Of a stretch of DNA of 64,000 nt, positions 43,218 through 51,762 are shown in pieces. The notes beneath the pieces were generated by a model. It was not told the DNA's origin and searched no databases. It saw only the letters and a list, made by a program, of their open reading frames with translations. The stretch comes from Crossiella sp. S99.2 (GTDB lineage Bacteria; Actinomycetota; Actinomycetes; Mycobacteriales; Pseudonocardiaceae). The DNA lies in the NCBI RefSeq assembly GCF_023094165.1, contig NZ_JALMDK010000014.1, positions 1 through 64,000 of the forward strand, read 5' to 3'. The translations under genes were made by a program, and so were the position numbers. Position 1 is the first letter of the stretch, and each line of letters starts with the position of its first letter.

Positions 43218-44483
43218 TCACGGTGCCCATCCCAGTGCAGTGCACGCGGTGCGGGGCGCATAGCCGAGGTGGCGGCCTTCGGCCAGCCACACCACCGGCG
43301 CCTCACCGTCGGCCAGCTCGTCCGCATCCACGGCATCCTCCGGCGTGCACACCACCTGGCTGACGGTGTAGGCCATCGGCCAGTCGGGTTGGGCGGCGTA
43401 GCGCACCGGGGTGGCCGGGTCGTAACGGGTCAGCGCGGCGAGGAGATCGCCGACGGTGTCGATACGGGCCATGGCTTCGCCCCCTGCTCTGGTGTAGTGG
43501 CCGGGCCGTGGGGTGAGCGGGCTCTCCGTGGGGTCTGGTCGTGGTGGGGGTGCGGGTTGGCTGTCGGTGGTCACGGTGCCGATGAACCCGGCCAGCCGGT
43601 GTTGATCACCTTCGTTCGGGAAGAACACCTGCACGTCGAACCGTTCCTTCCCGGAGGCGGGGTTGCACGGGTTGCCGGCATCTGCCACCGCATAGACGAT
43701 TGTGGTGATGTCGATCGGGCTTGGCGCGTCCTCGGGACGTTGGTAGGGGTAGGCGAGCTCGGCGTCGCTCAGCCCGAACACCTGGATGCAGATCACGTTC
43801 GGGCTGGTGTTGACCTTGGCGGCGAAGCGAATTCGGGCGGGCAACACCGCCGCAGGCTCGCTGTCGCTGATCGTGATCAGTTCGGCCAGGATCAGGGTCG
43901 CCGCCTCGCGGAGGGAACGCTCGACGGTGTCCGAGGGGCAGACCACGTTGTGCCGGCCGTGCCCGCCGGAGGGCAGTGGACGGTCCGGGTCCGCTTCGCC
44001 GACGGCCTCGGTGGCCTGACTTGCCGTGGTAGCGGGCCGGGGGTGGGCTTGGCCGCTGTCCGGGTCGGGAATCAGGTGCGGTCGCAACTCCGTGCACGCG
44101 GTGTCGAGGTCGGGATAGGGCACCGGCTGCCCGTTGCGGGTGCGGGCACGCGCGGCAATCAGGGCTGCCGAGACGTTGATCCTCTTGTGCGGCAGCAGGA
44201 AAACCTCGGCCCGCCCAGGCCAGTCGGCCAATCCGGTACGCACACCGGAGAGGGCCGGCCGGACCGTCGTGATCCGCCCGTCACGGGTGACCCCGGCGAT
44301 CTCGGCCAGTTCGACCTCGGTGCGGGTGACCGTGGTGGTGACCGGATCGCGGTAGGCGGTCACGATCAGCGCGAGGTCACCGCGGCGTGCCCGAACGCCG
44401 CCCGGCTCGGGTGGCGTGGCGGCGAACAGGGCGAGTCCGTCGCAGGGACGCACAGTCCGGCGGCGGGTGCGGTTGGGGTTCAT
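43218..44483 (-). CDS. Hypothetical ICE protein fused to a TVGDLLAAL-type C-terminal module
   Basis: A 421-residue protein. The N-terminal part (DLALIVTAYRDPVTTTVTRT, VTRDGRITTVRPALSGVRTG, VFLLPHKRINVSAALIAARA) is beta-rich. It resembles small hypothetical proteins common in actinobacterial integrative elements. The middle contains AATLILAELITISDSEPAAV and VNTSPNVICIQVFGLSD. The last 84 residues (MARIDTVGDLLAALTRYDPA, TPVRYAAQPD, DGEAPVVWLAEGRHLGYAP) are a paralogue of the separate protein encoded at 44890-45171. So this gene looks like a fusion. GGAGG precedes ATG 44483 by six bases. Function unknown. Confidence 0.6.
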   Translation of the reverse strand: MNPNRTRRRTVRPCDGLALFAATPPEPGGVRARRGDLALIVTAYRDPVTTTVTRTEVELAEIAGVTRDGRITTVRPALSGVRTGLADWPGRAEVFLLPHKRINVSAALIAARARTRNGQPVPYPDLDTACTELRPHLIPDPDSGQAHPRPATTASQATEAVGEADPDRPLPSGGHGRHNVVCPSDTVERSLREAATLILAELITISDSEPAAVLPARIRFAAKVNTSPNVICIQVFGLSDAELAYPYQRPEDAPSPIDITTIVYAVADAGNPCNPASGKERFDVQVFFPNEGDQHRLAGFIGTVTTDSQPAPPPRPDPTESPLTPRPGHYTRAGGEAMARIDTVGDLLAALTRYDPATPVRYAAQPDWPMAYTVSQVVCTPEDAVDADELADGEAPVVWLAEGRHLGYAPRTACTALGWAP

Positions 44484-44527
44484 CACGGGCCTCCTGCACA
44501 CGGGGTCTGGTGTGGTTGCGGTCGGGG

Positions 44528-44890
44528 TCAGCCTTGATCTGGTTCGGGAACGTGGCGGAGTGGCCTTCGGGTCGGGTGCCAGATGGCGCGGCCGAGTCGG
44601 TACCGCTGGGCCCACTGCCTGATTGCCACCATCACGAAAGGCGGCCGCGCGTCGGGCGCCTCGAACTCCGTCCCGTCGGATGTGGACAGCACCTCACGGA
44701 GGTTGTCGGCTGCGCGGATCAGGTCGGGCAGCTTGCTGCGGGTGTAGAACCAGTCTCCGCGGCTGATGCCCGCCTCGATGCGGGAGAGGTAGTCGATCAG
44801 CTCGACGAAGTCCTCGGCCACCCGGATCTCATCGCCACGCAGCTGGCGGTAGATGTCGCCGGTGGCATCCGGCGGGATGGTCGTGGTCAT
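44528..44890 (-). CDS. Small hypothetical protein, coupled to its upstream neighbour
   Basis: A 120-residue, mostly helical protein (IYRQLRGDEIRVAEDFVELI, WFYTRSKLPDLIRAADNLRE, VMVAIRQWAQRYRLGRAIWH). Its ATG at 44890 overlaps the stop of the upstream gene (ATGA), so the two are translated together, and the 44483 gene follows 44 bp later. The charged helical pattern looks like a small partner or antitoxin-type protein, but I recognise no family. Start is unambiguous from the overlap. Confidence 0.55.
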   Translation of the reverse strand: MTTTIPPDATGDIYRQLRGDEIRVAEDFVELIDYLSRIEAGISRGDWFYTRSKLPDLIRAADNLREVLSTSDGTEFEAPDARPPFVMVAIRQWAQRYRLGRAIWHPTRRPLRHVPEPDQG

Positions 44891-45171
44891 CACGACCACC
44901 TCAGCGCCGTCGCCACGGCTGGCGGCAGGTCCCGGTGGAACGGCCAGCCGACCTCCTTGCCGCCGCCGAGCCACACCACAGGCAGGTCGGCGGCTTCGGC
45001 ATCCTCGTCCGGGGCAGAGACGACTGTTCCCACGGTGACCTGATGGTGCACCGGACTCTGGGGACCGACGGGAAGGCGAATACAGGTGGCGATCCGGACT
45101 GGGCTGGCGGGGTCCTGGGTGGCGAGTGCGGCGATCAGCTCGCCCACGGTCGCGATGTGGTTGTCGTTCAC
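44890..45171 (-). CDS. Small TVGELIAAL-type hypothetical protein
   Basis: A 93-residue protein: IATVGELIAALATQDPASPV, RIATCIRLPVGPQSPVHHQV, DLPVVWLGGGKEVGWPF. It resembles small element-borne proteins in which a TVGELxAAL helix is followed by DxPV (a DUF6225-like pattern from memory). It is homologous to the C-terminal 84 residues of the 43218-44483 product. The GTG start at 45171 is preceded by GGGAGG with eight-base spacing. Function unknown. Confidence 0.55.
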   Translation of the reverse strand: MNDNHIATVGELIAALATQDPASPVRIATCIRLPVGPQSPVHHQVTVGTVVSAPDEDAEAADLPVVWLGGGKEVGWPFHRDLPPAVATALRWS

Positions 45172-45283
45172 GGTGAACACCTCCCAAGGCGGTGCTGGTG
45201 TGGGGCTGGGTGGGCTGGCGGTGGTGGCCCGGTAGGTAGCCGCAGCCACGGCGCAGGTGGTCGGGCACCGCGGTGGGCCAGGG

Positions 45284-45697
45284 TCAGGGGTGGTTGTCGG
45301 GGCGCAGTTCCAGCCGCACGGTGTGTTCCCAGCAGCGGATCAGCGCGGTGGGGTCGAGCCAGTTCTCCTCGCGTCCGTCGTCGGGGCGGACGCCGATTTC
45401 GGTGTCACCGTCAGGGGATGACTCGACGAACAGGGTTCCGGTGCCGAGGGTGACCTCGGTGCCCACGGTCACCGGTTCCGGTTCACCGCGGTGGGTGCTG
45501 CCCCAGTGGGTCAGGGCCGGCGGGGCCTCCAGGATCACTGCCACCAGATGGCCGCGGGCACCGATGGGGGCGTGGTCGAAGGACACCGGGCTGGGGGCGT
45601 TGGCGGTGCTGTGCAGGTGGACGGTGCCGTAGCGGTCAGTGTGCCGTTCCAGAGAGTTCCAGTTCAGCACACCAGTTCCCACAACAGTGGAATCCAT
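45284..45697 (-). CDS. Small hypothetical beta-rich protein
   Basis: A 137-residue protein (STVVGTGVLNWNSLERHTDR, GHLVAVILEAPPALTHWGST, VTVGTEVTLGTGTLFVESSP) ending in IRCWEHTVRLELRPDNH. Alternating short hydrophobic stretches suggest a beta sandwich or barrel; there is no signal or membrane segment. ATG 45697 is preceded by GGAGAGG. A good sigma-70-type promoter lies about 80 bp upstream (45779-45807), so it heads the 45.7-43.2 kb minus-strand cluster of small ICE proteins. Function unknown. Confidence 0.55.
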   Translation of the reverse strand: MDSTVVGTGVLNWNSLERHTDRYGTVHLHSTANAPSPVSFDHAPIGARGHLVAVILEAPPALTHWGSTHRGEPEPVTVGTEVTLGTGTLFVESSPDGDTEIGVRPDDGREENWLDPTALIRCWEHTVRLELRPDNHP

Positions 45698-45778
45698 AAC
45701 CAAGGTCCTCTCCCGAAGGCATGGCTCACGCCAGGTGTGGAATTTCGGCGACTTCCCGGATTCCCCGGCGACAATTCA

Positions 45779-45807
45779 AAGATAGCTCGCCTACGCGATG
45801 ATCTCAA
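45779..45807 (-). promoter_or_regulatory. Sigma-70-like promoter of the small-protein cluster
   Basis: Reading leftward: TTGAGA (45807-45802), 17-bp spacer, TATCTT (45784-45779). It lies about 80 bp upstream of the 45697 start in a locally AT-richer stretch. Confidence 0.6.
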
Positions 45808-46485
45808 TAGGTGTCCGCCGGGTTTTTCAAGACTCTTTTCCCGAATTCTATGCACAATTGCGAAACAGGTGAGTTCTCTCCCATTTTGCGCCGTTCATGC
45901 CGAACTCGCCGGCCGCCCCGCGGGGGCACCCTGGGTGAGTTCGGCGGCATCGGGGCGGCTGACGGCCAGCTCCGGCCCCGCCAGGCGCTCCGGGGCTCCG
46001 GTCCTCCCGCGGGCCAGCCTCGCCGGTGACCGCGGTCCAGCCCCGGCGGCAACCGAGTGTCACCTGGTGAGGGTCACGAGGTCCTGTTTGGCCAGCGAGA
46101 ACAGAGCAATCACCCACACCAGGCGAGCAGTCCATCTGGAGCCACCACCGGGTGGGAGTGCGGGTCGGGATCTATCGTCCTTGAGTCTGGGACGTCACCA
46201 GAGCTGACAGGCAGGCCGCTGAGCTGCATCACCGCCCCTGTTTCGGTCACCGCCGGGGCACCGGTGGCCCGTCATGCTTAAGACGGTGCCCTACCGGCGT
46301 CCCCAACGGTGCCCCTAACGGCCCCCTCAGCGACATCCCCATTTCCATACCTACTCGACCGTCCACATTCGCTCTTCGCCACTTCGCCACGATCGACATT
46401 CGCGATCTATATCGACAGTACCACCCCCTTTTCATGCGATGCCCGACATCTCCGATTCATTATGCCAGTTTCTCAGGACCGAATA
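45808..46485. other. 0.68-kb intergenic region after the Tad operon
   Basis: No gene seen. The part near 46300-46485 is noticeably AT-richer than the coding DNA around it. The region separates the end of the Tad/LysM-BTAD operon from the promoter at 45779-45807. A GCCCGT...ACGGtGC hairpin near 46270-46293 could end the long operon transcript, but it is weak. Confidence 0.45.
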
Positions 46486-49272
46486 CTATTTCGAGTTCAC
46501 CAGTGCCTCCGTTTCTCGTGTGGGATCGGCGTCGATGTCGGCAAGCCTGACCCTCAGCCGCCGATAGATCCCGGCTGCCGCCTCCCGACGACCGGCATCC
46601 CGATACAGCTGAATAAGGAGTTGGTAGACCGGTTCGGCGTAGGGGTCCACGGTGATGGCCACCGTCAAGGCGTCCGCAGCGGCCTCGACATCGGTGGGCC
46701 GAAGCAGCTCGGCGATGCGGACCAGCGCGTGCAATGCCTGCTGTCGCAGGGATTCGCGGATCTCCTCAGCCCACAGAGAGCCCACGTCGACCAACGGGGC
46801 TCCGGCGCGGGCAAGTTCGACCACCAGTCGCAGAGCCCGTATCCGATCGGGATCCGTGGCGGCGGCACGGGCCTGCGTGATCGCCTCCGTCAGCTCCGCA
46901 GCGTCCACCGTGATCAGGTCGGGGTCCAGGGAGTAGCGGCCGTTGATACAGCGGAGGAACGGGGCGCTGCTGCGTCCGGTGGCCTGACGCAGGACGGAGC
47001 GAATGTTGCTGACCGCGGTGTGGATCTGCGCCCGACCGGTCTCAAAGCCGGTCTCGGACAACATGTCCTCGTGCAGGGTTTCCGCGGTCGCACCGGCGGG
47101 GTGGGTGGCCAGGTAGGCCAGGAGGTCCCGGCTGAGACTGCGCAGCCCGGTGATGATTTCCTTGCCCACCACGGTGATCCTCGGCGGGCCGAAGACCTGC
47201 AGCCACACCGGCGCGGGCCGGGTTCGCCTACCTGCGGTGTCGGACGAGGAAACCTCGGCGGGTGAGACAGGCAGAGCCGTGGTGGTGGTGTCGGTTCCGC
47301 CGCGGGCGGCGATGATCACGCCGAGCACCTCGGCGGCTTCGGTCTCGGCCAGCGTCTCCAGCCGGGCGCCCAGGACGGCGGTGGGGTGCTCGCCGCTGGT
47401 GGTGGTGACCAGGCCGTCGGCGGCGACCTCCAGACCACAGGGCCACTCCCCCAACACAATGCCGACTATTCCGAGGCCGCGGCCCATTTCCAGCACCGTG
47501 CGCAGGCGTGGGGTTGTCGCGGCCTCCGGGGTGGCCAGGACGAGCACGGTGGGCAGGGCTTCGCCCGGATCGGCTTGGCGGCGGTCCTGAGCGGCGGCCT
47601 GAGCGGGGAGGTCTGCGTCGAGTTCGGCTTCGGACAGCAGCCGGGTGCGGCGGGCAACTTCGGCTTCCAGCACGCCCAGTGCCGCGGATACCTCGTCGAA
47701 GCACCGCACACCGCCGGCGATGCCTTGGGCCAGCTCGCCTGGGGGCTGCGTTGGGGTGTCGGGCAGGCGCACGGCGCGGGAGGCGTTGGTGTCGGTGATG
47801 AGGAGTTCGGCGGGATGCAAGGTGTCGGCAGCCAGGATCGCGGCCACCGCGGCGCGTGCCGCAGCGGCGGCTCCGGCACCGGTCAGGCCGAGTCCAGCGG
47901 AGGCGGCCAGGTCGAGGGTGAGGCGCTGGCTGGTGGCGGTGTGGGCGGTGAGTACCGCTGGTGGTGGGGGCCAGTCGCGGCGCCGGGGTGGCAGCGGGCC
48001 GTGTTGGTGGGCGGCGCGCTCGAGGTGGCTGACGGTCGGCGGCAACGGCGGGGCGGGAGTCGGCGGTTCCAGGGTGGTGGTGAGTCGGCGGCGGTGTCGG
48101 CGACGCAGGCGCAGCGTCGTGGCCGTGATCGCCACGGAGATGGCCAGTCCGATCCCGATGATCGCCCCGGAAGGCAACCGCACCACCTCGCCCGCGGTGT
48201 TGTCCTGGGACGAGCTGATGTTCGTGCCGGGCGTGGACGCTGTGGCTGGGGTCGTTGGGGTGGTGGAGGGTTGGGCTGGGGTGGAGGTCGCGGGTGTTCC
48301 GGGTGTCGCCGGCGGTGGAGTGCTCGGCGGGGCCGAGGGTGCCGGTGTGCGGATCCGGAGTTGCCAGCCGGGGCGGAGCTGGTCCGGGTTGGTCCAGGCG
48401 CGGCCGTCGGGTTGGGGGCGGTCATGGTTGTCCTCCCACAGCTGCCACCAGCCGCCGTGGTGTCCGTATTCCCGTTGTGCGATCGTGGAAGCGGTCTCCC
48501 CGGCGGTGACCGTCACGGTCCGGGTCCCGGCTGGTGGCGTGTTCGGGGCTGGTGGTGGAAGCAGGAGTACGTCGCCGGGGTAGAGCGCGTCGGGGTTGGG
48601 GATGCGGTCGGCGTTGAGGCGGTGGATCTCGTTGTAGCGGCGGGGATCGCCGAGGTGGGTGTGGGCCAGGCTGGTCATGGTGTCGCCGGGCCGCACAGTG
48701 ACCCGGGGACATTCCGGCCGCACCGCCGGGTCCACCATTCGGCGCCGCGCCAGACCTCCGTCCACAGTGGACACCTTGCTGCTGCGGACGGTCCCTCTGT
48801 CGGGATGTTCAGGATCGTGGAGGGCGGTGGCCACCGGGGTCGATCCGGTGGCGGGCAGAGCGAGCGCGGACTGGGGCAGCAGAGCAATCAGGATCGCGGC
48901 GACCAGCCCGGCGATCCACCGCCGCGGACCGACTCCCGAACGCACCACGTGGATGCCGCGGCGCAGTTGGTGGATGGTCTCGGCCAGGACCAGGCCGAGC
49001 ATGGCCAGCCAGGTCACCCAGAGCACGGCCAGCAGCAGGCCCGGGATCAGGGTGCCGGCGCCCAGGGCGAAGCGGGCGGCGTGCCAGGTTCGTTCCAGCC
49101 AGATGTCGATCTCGGCCCAGCGGGGCCACGGGTCCGGGATGAGGTGGCGCGGGTCGGCACCGATCTCCAGCAGCCCGACCGGGAGCCCTACGACCATCGT
49201 GGCCACCAGCAGGACGGCGGCCATACCCCGGGCGAGATCGCCCGGACGGCGCGGTGGGCGGGTGCTGTTCAC
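46486..49272 (-). CDS. Membrane LysM protein fused to a BTAD (SARP-type) domain
   Basis: A 928-residue multidomain protein. Three membrane helices lie in the first 150 residues (16-36, 70-95, about 118-138). Two LysM-like modules follow (VTVRPGDTMTSLAHTHLGDP, RTVTVTAGETASTIAQREYG). A Pro/Thr linker and another helix (about 370) precede a 200-residue cytoplasmic part. The C terminus has a winged-helix (LLAYLATHPAGATAETLHED) plus BTAD repeat domain (EAAADALTVAITVDPYAEPV, YQLLIQLYRDAGRREAAAGI), as in SARP regulators. So a peptidoglycan-facing sensor may be joined to a transcription-factor-like module. It is the last gene of the Tad operon; its start overlaps the preceding stop by 4 bp. Its targets are unknown. 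Confidence 0.8.
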   Translation of the reverse strand: MNSTRPPRRPGDLARGMAAVLLVATMVVGLPVGLLEIGADPRHLIPDPWPRWAEIDIWLERTWHAARFALGAGTLIPGLLLAVLWVTWLAMLGLVLAETIHQLRRGIHVVRSGVGPRRWIAGLVAAILIALLPQSALALPATGSTPVATALHDPEHPDRGTVRSSKVSTVDGGLARRRMVDPAVRPECPRVTVRPGDTMTSLAHTHLGDPRRYNEIHRLNADRIPNPDALYPGDVLLLPPPAPNTPPAGTRTVTVTAGETASTIAQREYGHHGGWWQLWEDNHDRPQPDGRAWTNPDQLRPGWQLRIRTPAPSAPPSTPPPATPGTPATSTPAQPSTTPTTPATASTPGTNISSSQDNTAGEVVRLPSGAIIGIGLAISVAITATTLRLRRRHRRRLTTTLEPPTPAPPLPPTVSHLERAAHQHGPLPPRRRDWPPPPAVLTAHTATSQRLTLDLAASAGLGLTGAGAAAAARAAVAAILAADTLHPAELLITDTNASRAVRLPDTPTQPPGELAQGIAGGVRCFDEVSAALGVLEAEVARRTRLLSEAELDADLPAQAAAQDRRQADPGEALPTVLVLATPEAATTPRLRTVLEMGRGLGIVGIVLGEWPCGLEVAADGLVTTTSGEHPTAVLGARLETLAETEAAEVLGVIIAARGGTDTTTTALPVSPAEVSSSDTAGRRTRPAPVWLQVFGPPRITVVGKEIITGLRSLSRDLLAYLATHPAGATAETLHEDMLSETGFETGRAQIHTAVSNIRSVLRQATGRSSAPFLRCINGRYSLDPDLITVDAAELTEAITQARAAATDPDRIRALRLVVELARAGAPLVDVGSLWAEEIRESLRQQALHALVRIAELLRPTDVEAAADALTVAITVDPYAEPVYQLLIQLYRDAGRREAAAGIYRRLRVRLADIDADPTRETEALVNSK

Positions 49273-49697
49273 GGCCGAGCACCGTGGCCGGGCGGTGGAG
49301 TGGTGCCGATATCGAGTTGGGCGGTGGCGGTGCCGGTCACGGTGTGGTGGGTGCCGAACAGGCCGATGCGGGCCGGTGCAGTGCAGCGCACCTCAACGCG
49401 GACCGTCCGGTTGGAGGTGATCTCGACCGACCCAGGACAGCCGGAGCGGTTCAGGTAGCTGTGGGCGGTGGTGTGCGCGGTGGTGGTGTCCAGCTGGATG
49501 GGCGTACTGCGGGTGTCGACCGCGGTCAGCGCCGCCCGCGCGGCTTCCGCGGCGATCGCATCCGCCCGGGACAGCGCCCGCAACCGTGCCGTGCCGTCGA
49601 CGAGGAGGGCGAAGACGAGCAGGAGGGCGGCGAGCAGGATCGCGGTCATCGCGCTGACCGCCCCCGCGTCGCCGAGCCGCCGGGCCGGGGGCGTCAT
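49269..49697 (-). CDS. TadG/TadE-like pseudopilin or pilus-assembly protein
   Basis: A 142-residue protein with an N-terminal membrane helix after a charged leader (DAGAVSAMTAILLAALLLVF) and an extracytoplasmic domain starting ARLRALSRADAIAAEAARAA. The first part is like the Rv3660c-associated TadG/helicase-secretion neighbourhood proteins. The prepilin-type Glu at +5 is missing (GAVSAM), so it may not be processed. It is coupled by 4-bp overlaps to genes on both sides. Probable minor pilin or anchor. Confidence 0.7.
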   Translation of the reverse strand: MTPPARRLGDAGAVSAMTAILLAALLLVFALLVDGTARLRALSRADAIAAEAARAALTAVDTRSTPIQLDTTTAHTTAHSYLNRSGCPGSVEITSNRTVRVEVRCTAPARIGLFGTHHTVTGTATAQLDIGTTPPPGHGARP

Positions 49698-50140
49698 GTT
49701 CGGCCCCGGAACTGGTCCAGGGGGCTGGTGAAGGAACTGTGGAGGACCCGGTTACCCGGCAGTCCCGGCAGCGCGAGGTCGGTCAGCTCGGCCACGCAGG
49801 TCACCGTCACGGACACCGTGGCCGGTTGGCCGGGCGGGATGGTGAAGCTGGAGGTATCCACGCTGACGGTGATGCTGCGGCAATGCAACTGCTGTTCTGT
49901 GAGCACCCGGCGCGCTGTCGCGGATGCCGTCTGGTGGGCCTGGATGGCGGTGCGGGCCAGGGACGCGGTGCGGGCCGCGGCGATGGCGGCGTCGGTGACC
50001 ACGTTGTCGGCCAACATGATCCGCCCGGCGGCGATCATGACCGCGATCGTCACCAGCAGTACGGGGCCTGCGGCGGCGGCGAACTCCACGCTGACCGACC
50101 CGGCTTCATCACATAGGCGGGGACGGGGGCGGCGGGTCAT
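49694..50140 (-). CDS. TadE/TadF-like minor pseudopilin
   Basis: A 148-residue protein whose N terminus has the prepilin-like sequence CDEAGSVSVEFAAAAGPVLL: Gly, then a Glu at +5, then a hydrophobic helix. The C-terminal part has two Cys (LHCRSITVSVDTSSF and VTCVAELTD) that could form a disulfide. The family is TadE-like. It is probably cut by the prepilin peptidase of this operon and placed in the Flp pilus base. The ATG at 50140 overlaps the neighbouring stop (ATGA). Longer upstream frames are Arg/Pro shadow sequence. Confidence 0.75.
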   Translation of the reverse strand: MTRRPRPRLCDEAGSVSVEFAAAAGPVLLVTIAVMIAAGRIMLADNVVTDAAIAAARTASLARTAIQAHQTASATARRVLTEQQLHCRSITVSVDTSSFTIPPGQPATVSVTVTCVAELTDLALPGLPGNRVLHSSFTSPLDQFRGRT

Positions 50141-50580
50141 CGGGGGCTCCCGGTGTCGCTGGGGGTGGTGAAGCGTTCCTTGGCGCCGGTGACGCTTCGT
50201 ATGACACGTAACTCCAGTCCAGGCAAGGGAAGCAGGCGCGGCACGGTGGCCGAGACCTCCACACTCACCGTGCTCGTGGTGGCGGTGGCGTTGACCGCGG
50301 TGTTGCTGAGCAGGCCAGTGCCGGCGCGATCCAGGAAGGAGTGGGCAGCCTGCTGCCCCTCGGCGGGGGTGCCGGTGACGGTGCGGGCGCTCTGAAGACC
50401 GGCTTGAGCCGCGGCCTGGCACACGCTCCGGGCGTACCAGAGGATCCCGAGCTGAGTGGCCAGGGCGAAGAGCAGGAACAACATCGGCAGCAGCACGGCC
50501 AGTTGCACGGTCGCCGCGCCCCGATCATCCCACCGCGTTCGCCGCGCCAGGGTTTGTCCTGTGTGGATGGTGGTGGTCAT
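50137..50580 (-). CDS. TadE-like pilus-assembly protein
   Basis: A 147-residue protein: a basic leader, then DDRGAATVQLAVLLPMLFLL as the signal/membrane helix (Gln at +5 instead of Glu), then WYARSVCQAAAQAGLQSART, typical of TadE. An extracytoplasmic domain ends VTGAKERFTTPSDT. ATG 50580 is preceded by GGTGA; a GTG at 50589 would add three residues. It is next to two other TadE-type genes, giving three minor pilin-like proteins. Confidence 0.78.
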   Translation of the reverse strand: MTTTIHTGQTLARRTRWDDRGAATVQLAVLLPMLFLLFALATQLGILWYARSVCQAAAQAGLQSARTVTGTPAEGQQAAHSFLDRAGTGLLSNTAVNATATTSTVSVEVSATVPRLLPLPGLELRVIRSVTGAKERFTTPSDTGSPR

Positions 50581-50592
50581 GGTGTTCACCGG

Positions 50593-50850
50593 TCAGGGCA
50601 GTTGGTCGAGGTACTTCTGAACGACGACCTTGTAGGCGGCCCAGAGCAGGAGTGCGACGCCGACGCCCAGGGCGATGCCGATGGCGATCTCCACGGTCTC
50701 GACCCCGTCGTCACCGCCCCGGCGGGCCCGGCGCCGCCGGGACAGGGTGGTGCCGATCTGGTCGGGCACCACGGTGGCGAGCAGAAGCAGCAGGAGGAGC
50801 CGGGCGCGGAGATTCGGTTCTCCGGTGGGGGATCGGGGTGTGCGGGGCAT
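50593..50850 (-). CDS. Flp-type pilin candidate
   Basis: An 85-residue protein. After a 50-residue basic leader comes DGVETVEIAIGIALGVGVAL and then LLWAAYKVVVQKYLDQL. The Gly followed by Glu at +5 (G|VETVE) is the type-IVb prepilin cleavage signature, and the small size after cleavage (about 35 residues) suits an Flp pilin. The gene sits between the TadE and TadC genes, where Flp pilins are found in actinobacterial tad loci. The long leader is unusual; its first hydrophobic stretch (LLLLLLLATVV at about 18-28) might be a second helix. This is the best candidate in the operon for the main pilus subunit. Confidence 0.65.
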   Translation of the reverse strand: MPRTPRSPTGEPNLRARLLLLLLLATVVPDQIGTTLSRRRRARRGGDDGVETVEIAIGIALGVGVALLLWAAYKVVVQKYLDQLP

Positions 50851-50856
50851 GGCTGG

Positions 50857-51762
50857 TTACATCCTTTCGAGCAGGCGGGCGAACAGCGGGTAGCTGATGA
50901 GGATCATGAAGGCGATCAGCAGGCACGCCAGGGGGCCGACGAGGGTTTCCGAGCGCCGGTTGGCTTCTTCGCGGTCGGTGGCCAGGGCGGCTTGGCGTAG
51001 TGCGGCGGCCTTGGCGGTCAGGGTGGTGTAGATGGCCGCGCCGTCCGCGGCGGTGGCCGTGATGTCGGCCAGCTCGACCATTGCGGGTACCTGGAACCGT
51101 TGCCCCCACTCGGAAAGGGCGTCCCAGGCCGGCGTGCCGGTGTGCCGGGTGCGGGTGAGGGTGAGGATTTCCCGGATGCGGCTGAACACCAGGCCGTTGC
51201 CGAGTGTGGCGGCCTCGGTCAGAGCGGTGGTGGGCGCGGCGCCGGCGGCGCGTTCCTGCGCGACGAGTTCGAGGTAGGAGGCCAGGGTGCGCGCGAACTC
51301 CAGCCGCGTCGCGGCGGCGGCCCGGCGAACCCGGGTCGCAGGGATCAGCGACCCGGCAACGGCACCGACCACGGCTAGTACCAGGACGGCGAGCACGTCC
51401 GCGCCGAGCGCGCTGCCGATCAGGATGATGGTGGCGCAGACGAAAAGGCCCCATGCCAGGCGTGCGGCCACGTAGCCGATAACGGTGCGCTGCAACAATT
51501 CCAGCTCGACCACCGGCGCGCCCCACCACCGGCTGTTCGAGCCGGCCGCGCGCTCGGCCAGCCCCGCCAGCACCTGCACGGGCCGCCACCGCCGCCGACC
51601 ACGAGGCATCCCGGCCGCATCGGCTGGGCTGTGGCGGTTCTGCACCTGGGTCATGGCCGCAACCAGGTCCAGCCGCGGTGCTGGTGCCACCGCGGCGATC
51701 AGCAACGACAGGGCCAGCCCGGCGCAGGCGCCCAGCGCCACGACCATCGCCGTGGAGTTCAT
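50857..51762 (-). CDS. tadC: TadC-like type II/IV secretion inner-membrane protein
   Basis: A 301-residue membrane protein of the T2SSF family. Helices lie near the N terminus (MVVALGACAGLALSLLIAAV), at about 90-135, and at the C terminus (LVGPLACLLIAFMILISYPL). The conserved cytoplasmic segment RLEFARTLASYLELVAQERA is followed by AAPTTALTEAATLGNGLVFS, typical of TadC. ATG 51762 overlaps the tadB stop (ATGA). With TadB it forms the platform on which TadA acts. The family's usual length is matched. Confidence 0.85.
   Translation of the reverse strand: MNSTAMVVALGACAGLALSLLIAAVAPAPRLDLVAAMTQVQNRHSPADAAGMPRGRRRWRPVQVLAGLAERAAGSNSRWWGAPVVELELLQRTVIGYVAARLAWGLFVCATIILIGSALGADVLAVLVLAVVGAVAGSLIPATRVRRAAAATRLEFARTLASYLELVAQERAAGAAPTTALTEAATLGNGLVFSRIREILTLTRTRHTGTPAWDALSEWGQRFQVPAMVELADITATAADGAAIYTTLTAKAAALRQAALATDREEANRRSETLVGPLACLLIAFMILISYPLFARLLERM

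Noticed and set aside
47386..49458. A 690-codon plus-strand frame opposite the LysM-BTAD gene
   Set aside because: Gly/Val/Arg-rich antisense frame typical of high-GC coding DNA, with no domain and no ribosome binding site.
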